DNA of 64,000 nt, taken from positions 62,001 through 126,000 of the forward strand of contig NZ_SLVV01000006.1 of the NCBI RefSeq assembly GCF_004340465.1, read 5' to 3'. A program made the translations under genes and the position numbers. The notes below the pieces were generated by a model. It saw nothing but the letters and a program-made list of their open reading frames with translations. It was not told the DNA's origin and made no database searches. The DNA comes from Mesobacillus foraminis (GTDB lineage Bacteria > Bacillota > Bacilli > Bacillales > Cytobacillaceae). Positions 36,944-45,851 of this stretch are shown piece by piece (the stretch's first letter is position 1; every line of letters begins with the position of its first letter).

Positions 36944-36983
36944 TTTCTCCTCCTGAGTGTTTGATTTTTAATTGGGAGAAAAA
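36943..36983 (-). promoter_or_regulatory. RNA hairpin masking the yidC2 Shine-Dalgarno
   Basis: In the mRNA, TTTTCTCC (36982-36975), within the last codons of the upstream gene, is complementary to GGAGAAAA (36950-36943), which covers part of the yidC2 ribosome site and the A of its AUG. A ribosome held at the end of the upstream frame would keep the 5' arm single-stranded and open the site. Confidence 0.75.
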
Positions 36984-37246
36984 GAGAAGGCTTCTTCATC
37001 TGAATCAAGTTTCATTTTAATTGTCTTTAGTATCACCAGGCGTTTGTCTATCCTTAAGTCGGCACGGTTTTTATAAGCCGAGTCTGACACAGAGAGACCA
37101 AATTCAATCTTTTTTACCCACGTATCCAAATGGGGTGCTTCTACACTCAGCATCCATATTACGCGTAACAGGATGCTTACTAACAAGGTTATATACAAGG
37201 TGTAAAAGGTAGTAAACTGATAACTTTCTGCGTATAATTCAAACAC
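36968..37246 (-). CDS. mifM: MifM-like regulatory arrest peptide
   Basis: A 92-residue protein with one N-terminal membrane segment (about residues 11-33, FTTFYTLYITLLVSILLRVIWML region). A basic middle precedes an acidic C-terminus, KLDSDEEAFSFSPN. B. subtilis MifM has the same size (95), one N-terminal membrane segment, an acidic arrest region (NDEEDAGSLLL) and the same position just before yqjG. MifM stalls the ribosome unless its membrane insertion pulls it free, so it senses insertase activity. The start is GTG with GAGGTG 7 nt upstream. Sequence identity to MifM is low, so the call rests on architecture. Confidence 0.75.
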   Translation of the reverse strand: MFELYAESYQFTTFYTLYITLLVSILLRVIWMLSVEAPHLDTWVKKIEFGLSVSDSAYKNRADLRIDKRLVILKTIKMKLDSDEEAFSFSPN

Positions 37247-37467
37247 TATTTGGCACCTCAGTGTGTTTTTCCACTATAGAAACATGGTATTAGTATAAAC
37301 CATAGTGATTCATTTTGATATCTCTTCTAGTAGAATACGGGCCAAAGACACAAAAGTTTCATAATGTTGAAGGACAACGGGTTTCAAGAAAGTAAAAACA
37401 GGTTAAGAATATAGCAAGCTTTAGAAAGAAAAAATTGACATGGCAATTGGGAAAGGGGAAACCAAGG

Positions 37468-37785
37468 ATGAAAAAGGTATATGGTTTAATGATAAAGGCC
37501 GGAGATGCGAATGAAATGATCTGGGATCGAGGAGTCTGGGAAACGGAGGACGGTGCAAAAGACTATATAGAAGCGGAAATGAAAAATATCAGCGGACTCT
37601 GGGTGAAGGAATTGACTGTCAATGACTCTATCCCGGAAGAAGTACAGATTTTGGAAGAGGATATGGTCACATGCGAGCTTTGCGGAATCGAATATAATCC
37701 GGCTGACGTCAATACGGCCGATTATGATCAGGCTGTTTGCATCAATTGTGAACCCGAGTACAAACAAAATGTAAATGCAGAATAA
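37468..37785 (+). CDS. Small protein with a CxxC zinc-ribbon-like C-terminus
   Basis: A 105-residue soluble protein. Residues 1-70 form a charged alpha/beta domain, and CELCGIEY ... CINCEPEY (about 71-97) gives four Cys in two CxxC pairs. AAAGGGG precedes the ATG at 37468. Not recognised; metal binding is inferred. Confidence 0.6.
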   Translation: MKKVYGLMIKAGDANEMIWDRGVWETEDGAKDYIEAEMKNISGLWVKELTVNDSIPEEVQILEEDMVTCELCGIEYNPADVNTADYDQAVCINCEPEYKQNVNAE

Positions 37786-37812
37786 AAAACAGCCACATAA
37801 ATCATGGCTGTT
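37785..37812 (-). terminator. Terminator of bioY
   Basis: AACAGCCA/TGGCTGTT stem; on the minus strand it is followed by T's. It may also end the convergent gene. Confidence 0.75.
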
Positions 37813-38395
37813 AGATGGTTTTGGTTAGCGCTGTATCTCCTTTAACAGAGTAGAGAAGATTGGCGTCTTGAAGCCTTTGTCTGACGGAGATACCAATCCA
37901 GGAGGCAAGGGCTGCTTTTATTATTCCAACCACAAGGAACGGGAAAAAGCCTCCTGTAAAAGCAGCGCTCCATGATAGACCGGCCGCAATTTTTAACCAT
38001 GCAGTGCCAAACGATAGTGTAATCAGCATACCGACTGTATTTGCAATCAGAGCATACTTAAAGGAATAGGCAGTTCTTTCAAGCATCCAGCCGATAAAAA
38101 AGGCAGTGGGGATAAATCCGGCTAAGTAGCCTCCCGTTGGACCAAACAACACGGAAATTCCGGCCTGCATTTCCGCATACACAGGTATTCCGGCAGCACC
38201 GATGAGAATATAGAGGATAACAGAAAAAGTGCCATATTTTGCTCCAAGAATGGTTGCGGCCAGACCTATTGCCAAGGTCTGCCCCGTTATAGGCACAAGA
38301 GGCAGCGGGATGCTCAATTGGGCCAGAATCCCTGTCATTGCAGCAAAAAGTGCCGTGATAATCATCATTCTAAGCTTAATGCGATTGCTGGTCAT
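37811..38395 (-). CDS. bioY: Biotin transporter S component BioY
   Basis: A 194-residue integral membrane protein, the biotin-binding subunit of an ECF-type importer. The hallmarks are PLVPITGQTLAIGLAATILG (about 33-52) and GPTGGYLAGFIPTAFFIG (about 85-102). No ECF ATPase genes are adjacent; they are usually encoded elsewhere. A BirA-like box lies upstream. Confidence 0.93.
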   Translation of the reverse strand: MTSNRIKLRMMIITALFAAMTGILAQLSIPLPLVPITGQTLAIGLAATILGAKYGTFSVILYILIGAAGIPVYAEMQAGISVLFGPTGGYLAGFIPTAFFIGWMLERTAYSFKYALIANTVGMLITLSFGTAWLKIAAGLSWSAAFTGGFFPFLVVGIIKAALASWIGISVRQRLQDANLLYSVKGDTALTKTI

Positions 38396-38411
38396 ATTTC
38401 ACCTCTTTATT

Positions 38412-38443
38412 TAAGTTAACTAAACTGAAGCGTAGGTTGACAT
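38412..38443 (-). promoter_or_regulatory. BirA-like operator upstream of bioY
   Basis: Minus strand TGTCAACC, 13 nt, AGTTAACT resembles the BirA box TGTTAACC-N14/15-GGTTAACA. It lies just before the bioY ribosome site, so biotin-loaded BirA would repress. Confidence 0.55.
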
Positions 38444-38488
38444 ATAAGTAATGTAATCTTTTCTGACTTATCTGTCAACAGGAATCAT

Positions 38489-38521
38489 AAAAAAACCGGT
38501 CTTAACTCAGACCGGTTTTTA
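38489..38521 (-). terminator. Terminator of pflBA
   Basis: AAAAACCGGTCT/AGACCGGTTTTT hairpin, just downstream of pflA. Confidence 0.92.
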
Positions 38522-38528
38522 AGTATTT

Positions 38529-39269
38529 TTAAATTGTCACTACTTCGGCAGTCAGCAGCCTGTAGGCTTTCTGGACAGACTCCTCACTCGGTGGTTCTAC
38601 ACCCTGTAGAGGGTATTCCATTCCAAGTGCTTCCCACTTATAAACACCGAGTTTATGGTAGGGAAGAACCTCGACTTTGGAGACGTTATTTAAGGTGCCG
38701 ATAAACTTGCCTAGCCTATCAAGATCCTCATGTGAATCAGTTGTTCCAGGAACAAGCACATGGCGGACCCAGATAGGGACCTGATGGTCGGATAAGAAGC
38801 GGGCAAATTCTAATATATGGTCATTCGTTAATCCTGTTAATTTTTTATGCTTTTCACGGTCAATATGCTTAAGGTCCAGCAGGATTAAGTCCGTGTATTT
38901 TAGCAGTTCCGCAAGCTGCTGCTGAAAGTGGGAGCTTGCGGAATAGCAGCCCCCTGATGAATCTATGGTTGTATGAATGCCCAATTTTTTGCATTCCTTA
39001 AATAGTTCAGTGAGGAAGGGGATTTGCAAAAGCGGTTCGCCTCCACTGACAGTTATGCCACCGCCTGACGCTTCAATGAAGGGTAGGTAGGTTTGAAGAT
39101 CCTCAATGATCTCGGAAACAGACATCTGCTTTCCTGTCCCTATTTCCCAGGTATCAGCATTGTGGCAAAACTGGCATCGAAGCAGGCATCCTTGTGTAAA
39201 GACAATATACCTGATGCCTGGGCCGTCCACTGTGCCCAATGTTTCAATAGAATGAATGTTTCCGAACAT
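38529..39269 (-). CDS. pflA: Pyruvate formate-lyase activating enzyme
   Basis: A 246-residue radical SAM enzyme that installs the glycyl radical on PflB. The iron-sulfur motif is Cys28-x3-Cys32-x2-Cys35 ([11 protein letters not shown]), followed by [10 protein letters not shown] and LLDLKHID. The start at 39269 is preferred to one 13 codons earlier because AAAGGGG lies 9 nt upstream and the family length results. It is downstream of pflB, with a repeat element between. Confidence 0.95.
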   Translation of the reverse strand: MFGNIHSIETLGTVDGPGIRYIVFTQGCLLRCQFCHNADTWEIGTGKQMSVSEIIEDLQTYLPFIEASGGGITVSGGEPLLQIPFLTELFKECKKLGIHTTIDSSGGCYSASSHFQQQLAELLKYTDLILLDLKHIDREKHKKLTGLTNDHILEFARFLSDHQVPIWVRHVLVPGTTDSHEDLDRLGKFIGTLNNVSKVEVLPYHKLGVYKWEALGMEYPLQGVEPPSEESVQKAYRLLTAEVVTI

Positions 39270-39337
39270 GACGATAAACCCCTTTCGAATATACGCTTTC
39301 ACTTTCATTACTTTTTCGTACTGGTTATTAGTTTCAT

Positions 39338-39487
39338 CCAGCTGCAGCGCCCCAGCGACTAGTGTACTTCACCAGCCCTCCCTGCGATAAGTCAACATCG
39401 AATTCCATCCGCTCTTCGTGTTTCCTTTATCTCAGTCGGCTGGCTCCAGTCCATACGTCGCTGACCGGGGCGCTTCCGCTTTAGTTT
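39338..39487. repeat. Palindromic intergenic repeat element between pflB and pflA
   Basis: About 150 nt with inverted ends: AGCGCCCC-AGCGAC (39346-39359) pairs with GTCGCT-gacc-GGGGCGCT (39457-39474). The borders AGCTGCAGCGCC and GGCGCTTCCGCTTT resemble a dispersed repeat I recall from many Bacillaceae genomes. It starts just past the 5' end of the longer pflA frame. Confidence 0.65.
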
Positions 39488-41713
39488 TTACATGGTTTCA
39501 TGGAAGGTACGGTTGATTACATCAAGCTGCTGTTCGCGTGTCAGCTTGATGAAGTTTACAGCATAACCCGAAACACGGATCGTTAACTGCGGATACTCTT
39601 CCGGATGTTCCATGGCATTCATCAGAGTCTCCCGGTTAAATACGTTGACGTTCAAGTGATGTCCAGTTTTTGCCGCATAGCCGTCAAGGATGGCTACAAG
39701 GATTTTCGTTCTGCCGTCTTCTTCTTTTCCAAGTGCTTTTGGCACGATGGAAAACGTATTAGAAATCCCGTCCAAGGCATATTCATATGGGAGCTTCGCT
39801 ACAGAAGACAGGGAAGCAAGCGTGCCTTTGGTATCACGGCCGTGCATTGGATTTGCCCCTGGCGCAAATGGTTCTCCAGCCCGCCGTCCGTCAGGGGTAT
39901 TTCCTGTTTTCTTACCGTATACAACGTTGGATGTAATCGTCAGGATGGACATTGTATGCATGGAACCGCGATAGGTAGGGTGCTTGCGAAGCTTCTTCAT
40001 GAAGGTTTTCACAAGCTCAACGGCGATTGTGTCCACGCGATCGTCATTATTCCCGTATTTAGGAAAGTCTCCTTCTGTTTCGAAGTCAACTGCAAGCCCA
40101 TTCTCATCACGGATGACTTTTACTTTTGCATGTTTAATGGCACTCAGGGAATCTGCCACCACGCTCAGGCCGGCAATGCCTGTGGCCATTGTACGAAGAA
40201 TTTCTGTATCATGAAGCGCCATTTCAATCCGCTCATAGCTGTATTTATCGTGCATGTAATGAATGATGTTCAGAGTGTTGATGTAGAGGCCGGCAAGCCA
40301 CTCCATCATATGGTCGAATCTCTCCATTACTTCTTCATATTCAAGGATGTCGGATTTAATGGGGAGGAACTTAGGTCCAACCTGGATTTTCAGCTTTTCA
40401 TCCACACCGCCATTGATCGCATACAGCAGGGCTTTTGCAAGGTTGGCCCTGGCTCCGAAAAACTGCATTTGCTTTCCAATCCTCATTGCGGATACACAGC
40501 AGGCGATTCCGTAATCATCTCCATATTCCGGACGCATGATATCATCATTTTCATATTGTATCGAGCTGGTTTTAATGGACATTTTTGCACAATATTTCTT
40601 AAAGTTCTCAGGGAGCTTTGTGGACCATAGGACAGTCAGGTTAGGCTCTGGAGCAGGTCCTAGATTATCAAGTGTATGAAGGAAGCGGAACGAGTTCTTT
40701 GTTACAAGAGCGCGCCCATCCTGTGCCATGCCACCGATTGATTCAGTAACCCACGTAGGGTCTCCGCTGAACAATTCGTTGTAATCAGGTGTTCTGGCGA
40801 ATTTTACAAGGCGAAGCTTCATGACAAAATGATCGACCAGTTCCTGGGCCTCTGTTTCAGTCAATATCCCTTCCTGAAGATCGCGTTCCACAAATATATC
40901 AAGGAAGGTGGATACACGTCCAAGACTCATGGCGGCCCCGTTTTGTTCCTTAATCGCAGCAAGATAGGCGAAGTATACCCATTGGAAGGCTTCCCTTGCG
41001 TTTGATGCGGGCTTTGAGATATCAAAGCCGTAGCTGGCCGCAAGCTTCTTCAGTTCACTCAAGGCACGGTATTGTTCGGAGATTTCTTCTCTTAGCCTGA
41101 TGGTATCTTCTGTCATGATTTTACTGGTTGATTCATGGTCTTTTTTCTTCTCTGCCATCAGGAAGTCAACGCCATAAAGAGCTACCCTGCGGTAATCTCC
41201 AATAATTCGTCCGCGTCCATAGGCGTCTGGCAGGCCGGTGATGATCCCTGCTTTACGTGCAAGAAGCATTTCTTGTGTATAGGCATCGAAAACACCCTGG
41301 TTATGCGTTTTGCGGAAATCGGAAAAAATTCTTTCTACTTCTTCATTTAGCAAATAACAGTAGGATTCAAGGGCGGCTTTCGCCATCCTGATTCCCCCGA
41401 ATGGCTGCATGGACCTTTTAAAAGGCTCGTCAGTCTGAACCCCTACAATCGTTTCCTTGTCTTTATCCAGATAACCTGGTCCATGGGAGGTAATGGTAGA
41501 AACGATTTCTGTATCCATATCGAGGACGCCGCCGTTTTCCCGTTCTTTCCTTGTCAGTTCCATAACCTGCTTCCAGAGATCGTCTGTAGCCCGGGTTGCA
41601 CTCGAAAGGAAGCTTTCCTCCCCATCATATTGAGTGAAGTTTTTTAGAATGAAATCTCTTATATCAATTTCATTTTGCCATTTGCCGCTTGCAAAGCCTC
41701 TCCACTGTTCCAT
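39488..41713 (-). CDS. pflB: Pyruvate formate-lyase
   Basis: A 741-residue glycyl radical enzyme converting pyruvate and CoA to acetyl-CoA and formate under anaerobic conditions. The catalytic pair Cys405-Cys406 is in [10 protein letters not shown], and the radical Gly716 is in [10 protein letters not shown]. The ywcJ-like FNT channel at 50.3 kb could export the formate (inference). It is upstream of pflA. Confidence 0.97.
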   Translation of the reverse strand: MEQWRGFASGKWQNEIDIRDFILKNFTQYDGEESFLSSATRATDDLWKQVMELTRKERENGGVLDMDTEIVSTITSHGPGYLDKDKETIVGVQTDEPFKRSMQPFGGIRMAKAALESYCYLLNEEVERIFSDFRKTHNQGVFDAYTQEMLLARKAGIITGLPDAYGRGRIIGDYRRVALYGVDFLMAEKKKDHESTSKIMTEDTIRLREEISEQYRALSELKKLAASYGFDISKPASNAREAFQWVYFAYLAAIKEQNGAAMSLGRVSTFLDIFVERDLQEGILTETEAQELVDHFVMKLRLVKFARTPDYNELFSGDPTWVTESIGGMAQDGRALVTKNSFRFLHTLDNLGPAPEPNLTVLWSTKLPENFKKYCAKMSIKTSSIQYENDDIMRPEYGDDYGIACCVSAMRIGKQMQFFGARANLAKALLYAINGGVDEKLKIQVGPKFLPIKSDILEYEEVMERFDHMMEWLAGLYINTLNIIHYMHDKYSYERIEMALHDTEILRTMATGIAGLSVVADSLSAIKHAKVKVIRDENGLAVDFETEGDFPKYGNNDDRVDTIAVELVKTFMKKLRKHPTYRGSMHTMSILTITSNVVYGKKTGNTPDGRRAGEPFAPGANPMHGRDTKGTLASLSSVAKLPYEYALDGISNTFSIVPKALGKEEDGRTKILVAILDGYAAKTGHHLNVNVFNRETLMNAMEHPEEYPQLTIRVSGYAVNFIKLTREQQLDVINRTFHETM

Positions 41714-41805
41714 TAGGTTTCACCTCAAGATTTTCTTTTTAATTTTATATAACAGTTGCTACACTTATATCTTACTACGACTAAAACAGTTTATGTGTGA
41801 CATAT

Positions 41806-41823
41806 TTGTGAAATGTTGAACAT
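41806..41823 (-). promoter_or_regulatory. Weak Rex-like site upstream of pflB
   Basis: TTGTGAA-atgt-TGAACAT matches one half of the Rex palindrome (TTGTGAA-N4-TTCACAA) perfectly and the other half poorly. It is about 95 nt before pflB. The rest of the 41714-42025 interval shows nothing definite. Confidence 0.3.
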
Positions 41824-42025
41824 GGTGTTATGGCAAGGTTTTGTTTCTTCTTTTAAAAAACTCTTCTGAATCTGTACTACAAATAATAAATAAAAGACTT
41901 TGCTGTTCTATTGTATCTGCATATTCATTTTCTCTTGTAAATCCAGTATAACAAACAAGGTTTGCAGTGTTCCTACATGGTTATGAATGTTTTGTGAATA
42001 CCTGAGAGGGGAAAAGGTTTTCGCA

Positions 42026-42055
42026 CAAAAAAAACAGGAGAATGGTCTCCTGTCC
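42026..42055 (-). terminator. Terminator of the cupredoxin gene
   Basis: ACAGGAGA/TCTCCTGT stem then T8 on the minus strand. Confidence 0.9.
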
Positions 42056-42063
42056 TGCACGCT

Positions 42064-42510
42064 TTATTCGACAAAGATATAAGCAATCATCGGGCCATTG
42101 CTGTCCTTGTCAGGATGGGTCAAACAGATCAGCCTATATACCCCTTCTTTATTGAACTGAAGCGGGACAGCGGTTTCCTCCCCTTGCTTAACACTTCCTT
42201 TAATGTCTGTGCCCTCAATCATGAAAGGATGCTCCATTCCATTGACTCCATAGATTTTGAGGCTGACTTTCTCTCCCTTTTTAAGCACAATGGCTCCAGG
42301 ATCCCAGCGGTAGGATTCAATCTTGCGGCCATCCTTGGTTGTCGCTTTAAATTCCCCTGTTACCAGGTGGATTTCCCGTGCTGTGTCTCCCTGAGCTGGA
42401 CTAGTTACTGTTTCGGCATCCGGTGTCTGGAGCAGCCAATAGGAGGCAGCAGCAGCCAGGAACAGCACTGTCAAAAATAGGTATTGTTTTTTAATAACTA
42501 AAAAATGCAT
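42064..42510 (-). CDS. Membrane-anchored cupredoxin-domain protein
   Basis: A 148-residue protein with an N-terminal membrane anchor (about residues 9-27) and an extracellular plastocyanin-like fold. The copper ligands fit the type-1 pattern: His94 (MEHPFMI), Cys129, His132 and Met141 (ICLTHPD...GPM). The ATG at 42510 has AGGAGGAG at 5-6 nt. Function could be electron transfer or copper delivery. Confidence 0.78.
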   Translation of the reverse strand: MHFLVIKKQYLFLTVLFLAAAASYWLLQTPDAETVTSPAQGDTAREIHLVTGEFKATTKDGRKIESYRWDPGAIVLKKGEKVSLKIYGVNGMEHPFMIEGTDIKGSVKQGEETAVPLQFNKEGVYRLICLTHPDKDSNGPMIAYIFVE

Positions 42511-42690
42511 TTCATCTCCTCCTGACACATTTCTTTGGTCTATCATATGCGCATTGCAAGGGTAAACTTGTCTACATTTTAAAAAAACATCGCAGAAAGA
42601 ACTCTGAACAATGGATCCGTTACAGTATAGAAACAAGGTGAACCTGCACACTAAAAAAGCAGGCTTAAAATTGATTGGAGGGATGGGTAC

Positions 42691-43887
42691 ATGTTTTATT
42701 TGTTTACACATAATGACCTCGATGGGGTTGGCTGCGGAATTCTTGCAAGACTGGCATATGGCAATAAGGCAGAAATTAAATACAATTCAGTTGGCGGGCT
42801 TGAGCATCAGCTCGAGCGTTTTCTGGAGAGAGCAGCCGAAAGGGCAGGGGATGAAGATTTTCTATGCATAACTGACCTTTCGGTGGGAAAGGAGATGGCC
42901 AATAAACTAACCGAATATGAGTCCGAAGGAAAACAGCTTCAACTTATTGACCATCATAAAACAGCGCTGTATTTGAATGAGTTTAGCTGGGGGGAGGTAA
43001 CAGTTAGCGATAAAGAAGGGCGGTTAGCTTCCGCAACCTCACTCTTCTATGAATACCTTTTAAAGAGGGACCTGCTTCAGGATTCCGGTGGAGTTGGGGA
43101 GTTTGTAGAATTAGTCAGGCAATATGATACTTGGGAATGGGATCAAAACAATAATCAGAAGGCAAAGCAGCTTAATGATCTGTTTTTTTTAGTCTCAATC
43201 GAAGAGTTTGAAAAAAGGATGGTCGAAAGGCTTGCACAATCCAGTGCTTTTGAGTTTGACGATTTTGAGAGCAGGCTGCTTCAGATGGAGGCCGAGAAGA
43301 TTGAACGATACATAAGGAGGAAGGGGCGGGAAATTATCCAAACCTTTATTGGGAATTATTGTACAGGAATTGTCCATGCTGAATCCTATCATTCTGAGCT
43401 GGGGAATGAATTAGGCAAGGAGCATTCTCATCTTGATTATATTGCTATTTTAAACCTTGGAGGAAAGAAAATCAGTTATCGAACCATTCATGATAATATC
43501 GATGTTTCTGCGATTGCTGGAAAGTTCGGGGGCGGTGGCCATGCGAAGGCGTCCGGAAGTCCAATGGATAAGGAGGCCTTTCGCGTTTATATTGAAGAGG
43601 TCTTCGCCATGGATCCAATCAGGCCTGATGCCTCAAGGAATCTCTATAATATTAAGGAATCAGGTATAGGGACCTTATATGAAACCAGGCAAGGGGAAAC
43701 TTTCTTTATCTATTTACATTCTGGCGGTACGTGGAGAGCCGAAAGGAACGGATCCGATATGGGACATGAATTCAGCAGCTTTATTGAAGCGGAACGGCAT
43801 CTCAAAAGAAAATTCAGTGCTTATCTGGCCAGGGATGAAGCATTCGTAAATTACCTGGCAAGGCATTACGTTTCTGGTAAAAAATAG
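42691..43887 (+). CDS. nrnB: DHH-family oligoribonuclease NrnB
   Basis: A 398-residue DHH phosphoesterase. HNDLDG (residues 7-12) and DHHK (87-90) bind two metal ions, and the DHHA1 motif GGGGHAKASG (about 282-291) binds nucleic acid. The N-terminus FTHNDLDGVGCGILARLA and VRQYDTWEW match B. subtilis NrnB (YngD), which degrades short RNA oligomers. GGAGGG precedes the ATG. Confidence 0.92.
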   Translation: MFYLFTHNDLDGVGCGILARLAYGNKAEIKYNSVGGLEHQLERFLERAAERAGDEDFLCITDLSVGKEMANKLTEYESEGKQLQLIDHHKTALYLNEFSWGEVTVSDKEGRLASATSLFYEYLLKRDLLQDSGGVGEFVELVRQYDTWEWDQNNNQKAKQLNDLFFLVSIEEFEKRMVERLAQSSAFEFDDFESRLLQMEAEKIERYIRRKGREIIQTFIGNYCTGIVHAESYHSELGNELGKEHSHLDYIAILNLGGKKISYRTIHDNIDVSAIAGKFGGGGHAKASGSPMDKEAFRVYIEEVFAMDPIRPDASRNLYNIKESGIGTLYETRQGETFFIYLHSGGTWRAERNGSDMGHEFSSFIEAERHLKRKFSAYLARDEAFVNYLARHYVSGKK

Positions 43888-43981
43888 GACAGGTTAATAA
43901 CTTTTTCATTTTTGTTACATTTCGACAAAACTCCTGCAATTTCGACATCTATTTGATAAACTCAAAAGGGAACTTATATAA

Positions 43982-45178
43982 ATGGATGTGTTTTATATGA
44001 AAAGACTAGTATTGCTTGTTTGTACTACGCTCCTTTTTTTCTTACAGGGAAACCAGGAGGCTTCGGCACAAGGAACAGCTGATCCCGATATTAACAGCAA
44101 GGCGGCTGTCCTGATGGATTCAAAATCAGGTGCAGTTTTATTTACTAAGAACGGCGACAAAAAAATGTATCCTGCCAGTCTTACGAAAATGGCAACTGCA
44201 ATCTATGCCATTGAACATGGGAATCTGGACGATACTGTGACAGTTGGTGAAAACGCTTTAAAGGTTGAGGGCACCCGTGTATACCTAAATGAAGGGGAGA
44301 AGGTGCCATTAAAAAAACTTCTCCAGGGGATGCTCATCAATTCGGGGAATGATGCTGCTGTTGCCATTGCGGAACATTTGGATGGCAGTCTAAAACAGTT
44401 CTCTGACAGCCTTAATCAGTATTTAAAAGACGAGCTGCACACGAAAAATACCCATTTTGTCAACCCCCATGGTTTATTTTCAAAGGATCACTATACAACT
44501 GCAAATGATCTTGGGCTGATATTAAATCATGCCATGCAAAACAGGGAATTTAAGGAGATTTTTTCAACCAAGGAACTTCCCTGGAAGGGTGAGGCCTGGG
44601 ATACTACTATATACAGCCATCATCGCATGGTTAAAGGGGAAGTACCCTATAAATGGGTAACAGGCGGGAAAACCGGGTTTGTCGACCAATCAAAGCAGAC
44701 TCTCGCAACGACGGCATCCAATGGGAAAATCGATTTAACGGCAATTGTCCTAAAAAACGACTTCAAAAGAGAAATTTATAAAGATACGATTAAGCTCCTT
44801 GATTTTGGATTTGCCCATTATCAAACTGTCCCACTCGCTCATACTGAGGTTTTTATTCATGCTGGGAAGTCTTTTAGGCCTGTTGAAGATGTATATGTAA
44901 CCCAGCCTCTGAAAGAGGGCATGAGAAAAGTTGACTCTTCGGGTTTGCTGTCCATTCGGAACAGCAGCGGGGAAACCGTGCAGGAGCTGCAGCTAGAGGA
45001 AATCGTAAATGAACATCAAATTGAGCCGGCTCAAGAGATTTCAGAGACAGCCGATGAGAGTGGTCTTTTGCAAGGGAATCCGCTTTTCATCACCGTTGTA
45101 GTCTTTGCTGCAATGGCAGTCTGGACGCTTAACAGGAATCTGCGCCGTTCCAGAAGAAAAAGGCACCCATTGAGATAA
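43982..45178 (+). CDS. D-alanyl-D-alanine carboxypeptidase (low-mass PBP)
   Basis: A 398-residue serine peptidase trimming peptidoglycan stem peptides. A signal peptide covers about residues 6-29. The catalytic motifs are Ser66-x-x-Lys69 (ASLTK), SGN (121-123) and KTG (230-232). Unlike most DacA-type enzymes it ends with a true membrane segment (about 362-380) and a strongly basic tail. AAAAGGGAA precedes the ATG at 43982; a second ATG follows five codons later. Confidence 0.92.
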   Translation: MDVFYMKRLVLLVCTTLLFFLQGNQEASAQGTADPDINSKAAVLMDSKSGAVLFTKNGDKKMYPASLTKMATAIYAIEHGNLDDTVTVGENALKVEGTRVYLNEGEKVPLKKLLQGMLINSGNDAAVAIAEHLDGSLKQFSDSLNQYLKDELHTKNTHFVNPHGLFSKDHYTTANDLGLILNHAMQNREFKEIFSTKELPWKGEAWDTTIYSHHRMVKGEVPYKWVTGGKTGFVDQSKQTLATTASNGKIDLTAIVLKNDFKREIYKDTIKLLDFGFAHYQTVPLAHTEVFIHAGKSFRPVEDVYVTQPLKEGMRKVDSSGLLSIRNSSGETVQELQLEEIVNEHQIEPAQEISETADESGLLQGNPLFITVVVFAAMAVWTLNRNLRRSRRKRHPLR

Positions 45179-45192
45179 AGGGTGCCTTTTCC
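45162..45192. terminator. Bidirectional terminator between the carboxypeptidase gene and modB
   Basis: AAAAGGCACCC/GGGTGCCTTTT stem overlapping the stop of the plus-strand gene. Confidence 0.88.
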
Positions 45193-45845
45193 TATTTCAG
45201 CCATCTTGTGGCAAGCAGCATAAGAAAGGATATGAGAACCATTACTGCTGCCCATAGCCAGGCCAGATTCATAAAGCCTGATTCAAAAGCCACGTAGATA
45301 GCGGTTGGAATAGTCTGGGTCTTTCCCGGAAGGTTTCCTGCAAACATGAGGGTAGCTCCGAATTCCCCGAGTGCCCGGGCAAAGCTTAAAATAACACCAG
45401 CAGCAAGCGCTTTTGCCGACAGCGGGAGAGTAATATAAATAAAAACGAGCCATTCGCCGGCTCCGTCTACACGCGCAGCTTCTTCGGCAGCTCTATCAAC
45501 TGAAAGAAACCCGGATTTTGCCGACTGATACATTAACGGGAAAGCAACGACAGCTGAAGCGATCACCGCTGCGGGCCAGGTAAACATCACTGGCTGACCT
45601 AGAAATGCTTCGATGGCAGCACCAAGAGGACTGTTCCTTCCAAATAAAATGATCAATAAAAGGCCAATTACGGTAGGAGGAAGGACTAACGGGAGAAGCA
45701 GAAAGGTCTCAACAAGAATTTTGCCTTTAAATTGGCTTCCCGCCATTCCTTTTGCGATAAGGATGCCAAAGAAAACCACAAACAGGAGCGCGACGCTTGC
45801 TGTTTGAAGTGACAGGATGATCGGGTCAAAAAAGTTCTGATTCAT
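45192..45845 (-). CDS. modB: Molybdate ABC transporter permease
   Basis: A 217-residue permease with about five membrane segments. The EAA loop, which contacts the ATPase, is EEAARVDGAGEWLVFIYITLPLSAKAL (start about residue 121). PLVLPPTVIGLLLI and ARALGEFGATLM are typical of ModB. It follows modA by 6 nt. No modC ATPase is present beside it. Confidence 0.92.
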   Translation of the reverse strand: MNQNFFDPIILSLQTASVALLFVVFFGILIAKGMAGSQFKGKILVETFLLLPLVLPPTVIGLLLIILFGRNSPLGAAIEAFLGQPVMFTWPAAVIASAVVAFPLMYQSAKSGFLSVDRAAEEAARVDGAGEWLVFIYITLPLSAKALAAGVILSFARALGEFGATLMFAGNLPGKTQTIPTAIYVAFESGFMNLAWLWAAVMVLISFLMLLATRWLK

Positions 45846-45851
45846 TTCATA

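Noticed and set aside
39605-40630. Long plus-strand frame of 341 codons
   Set aside because: It lies entirely antisense to pflB, whose identity is certain, and its translation is Cys/Phe/His-rich without family resemblance.
42511-42711. N-terminal extension of the cupredoxin frame
   Set aside because: The frame is open further upstream, but the ATG at 42510 has AGGAGGAG and gives a normal membrane anchor. The extension has no ribosome site.
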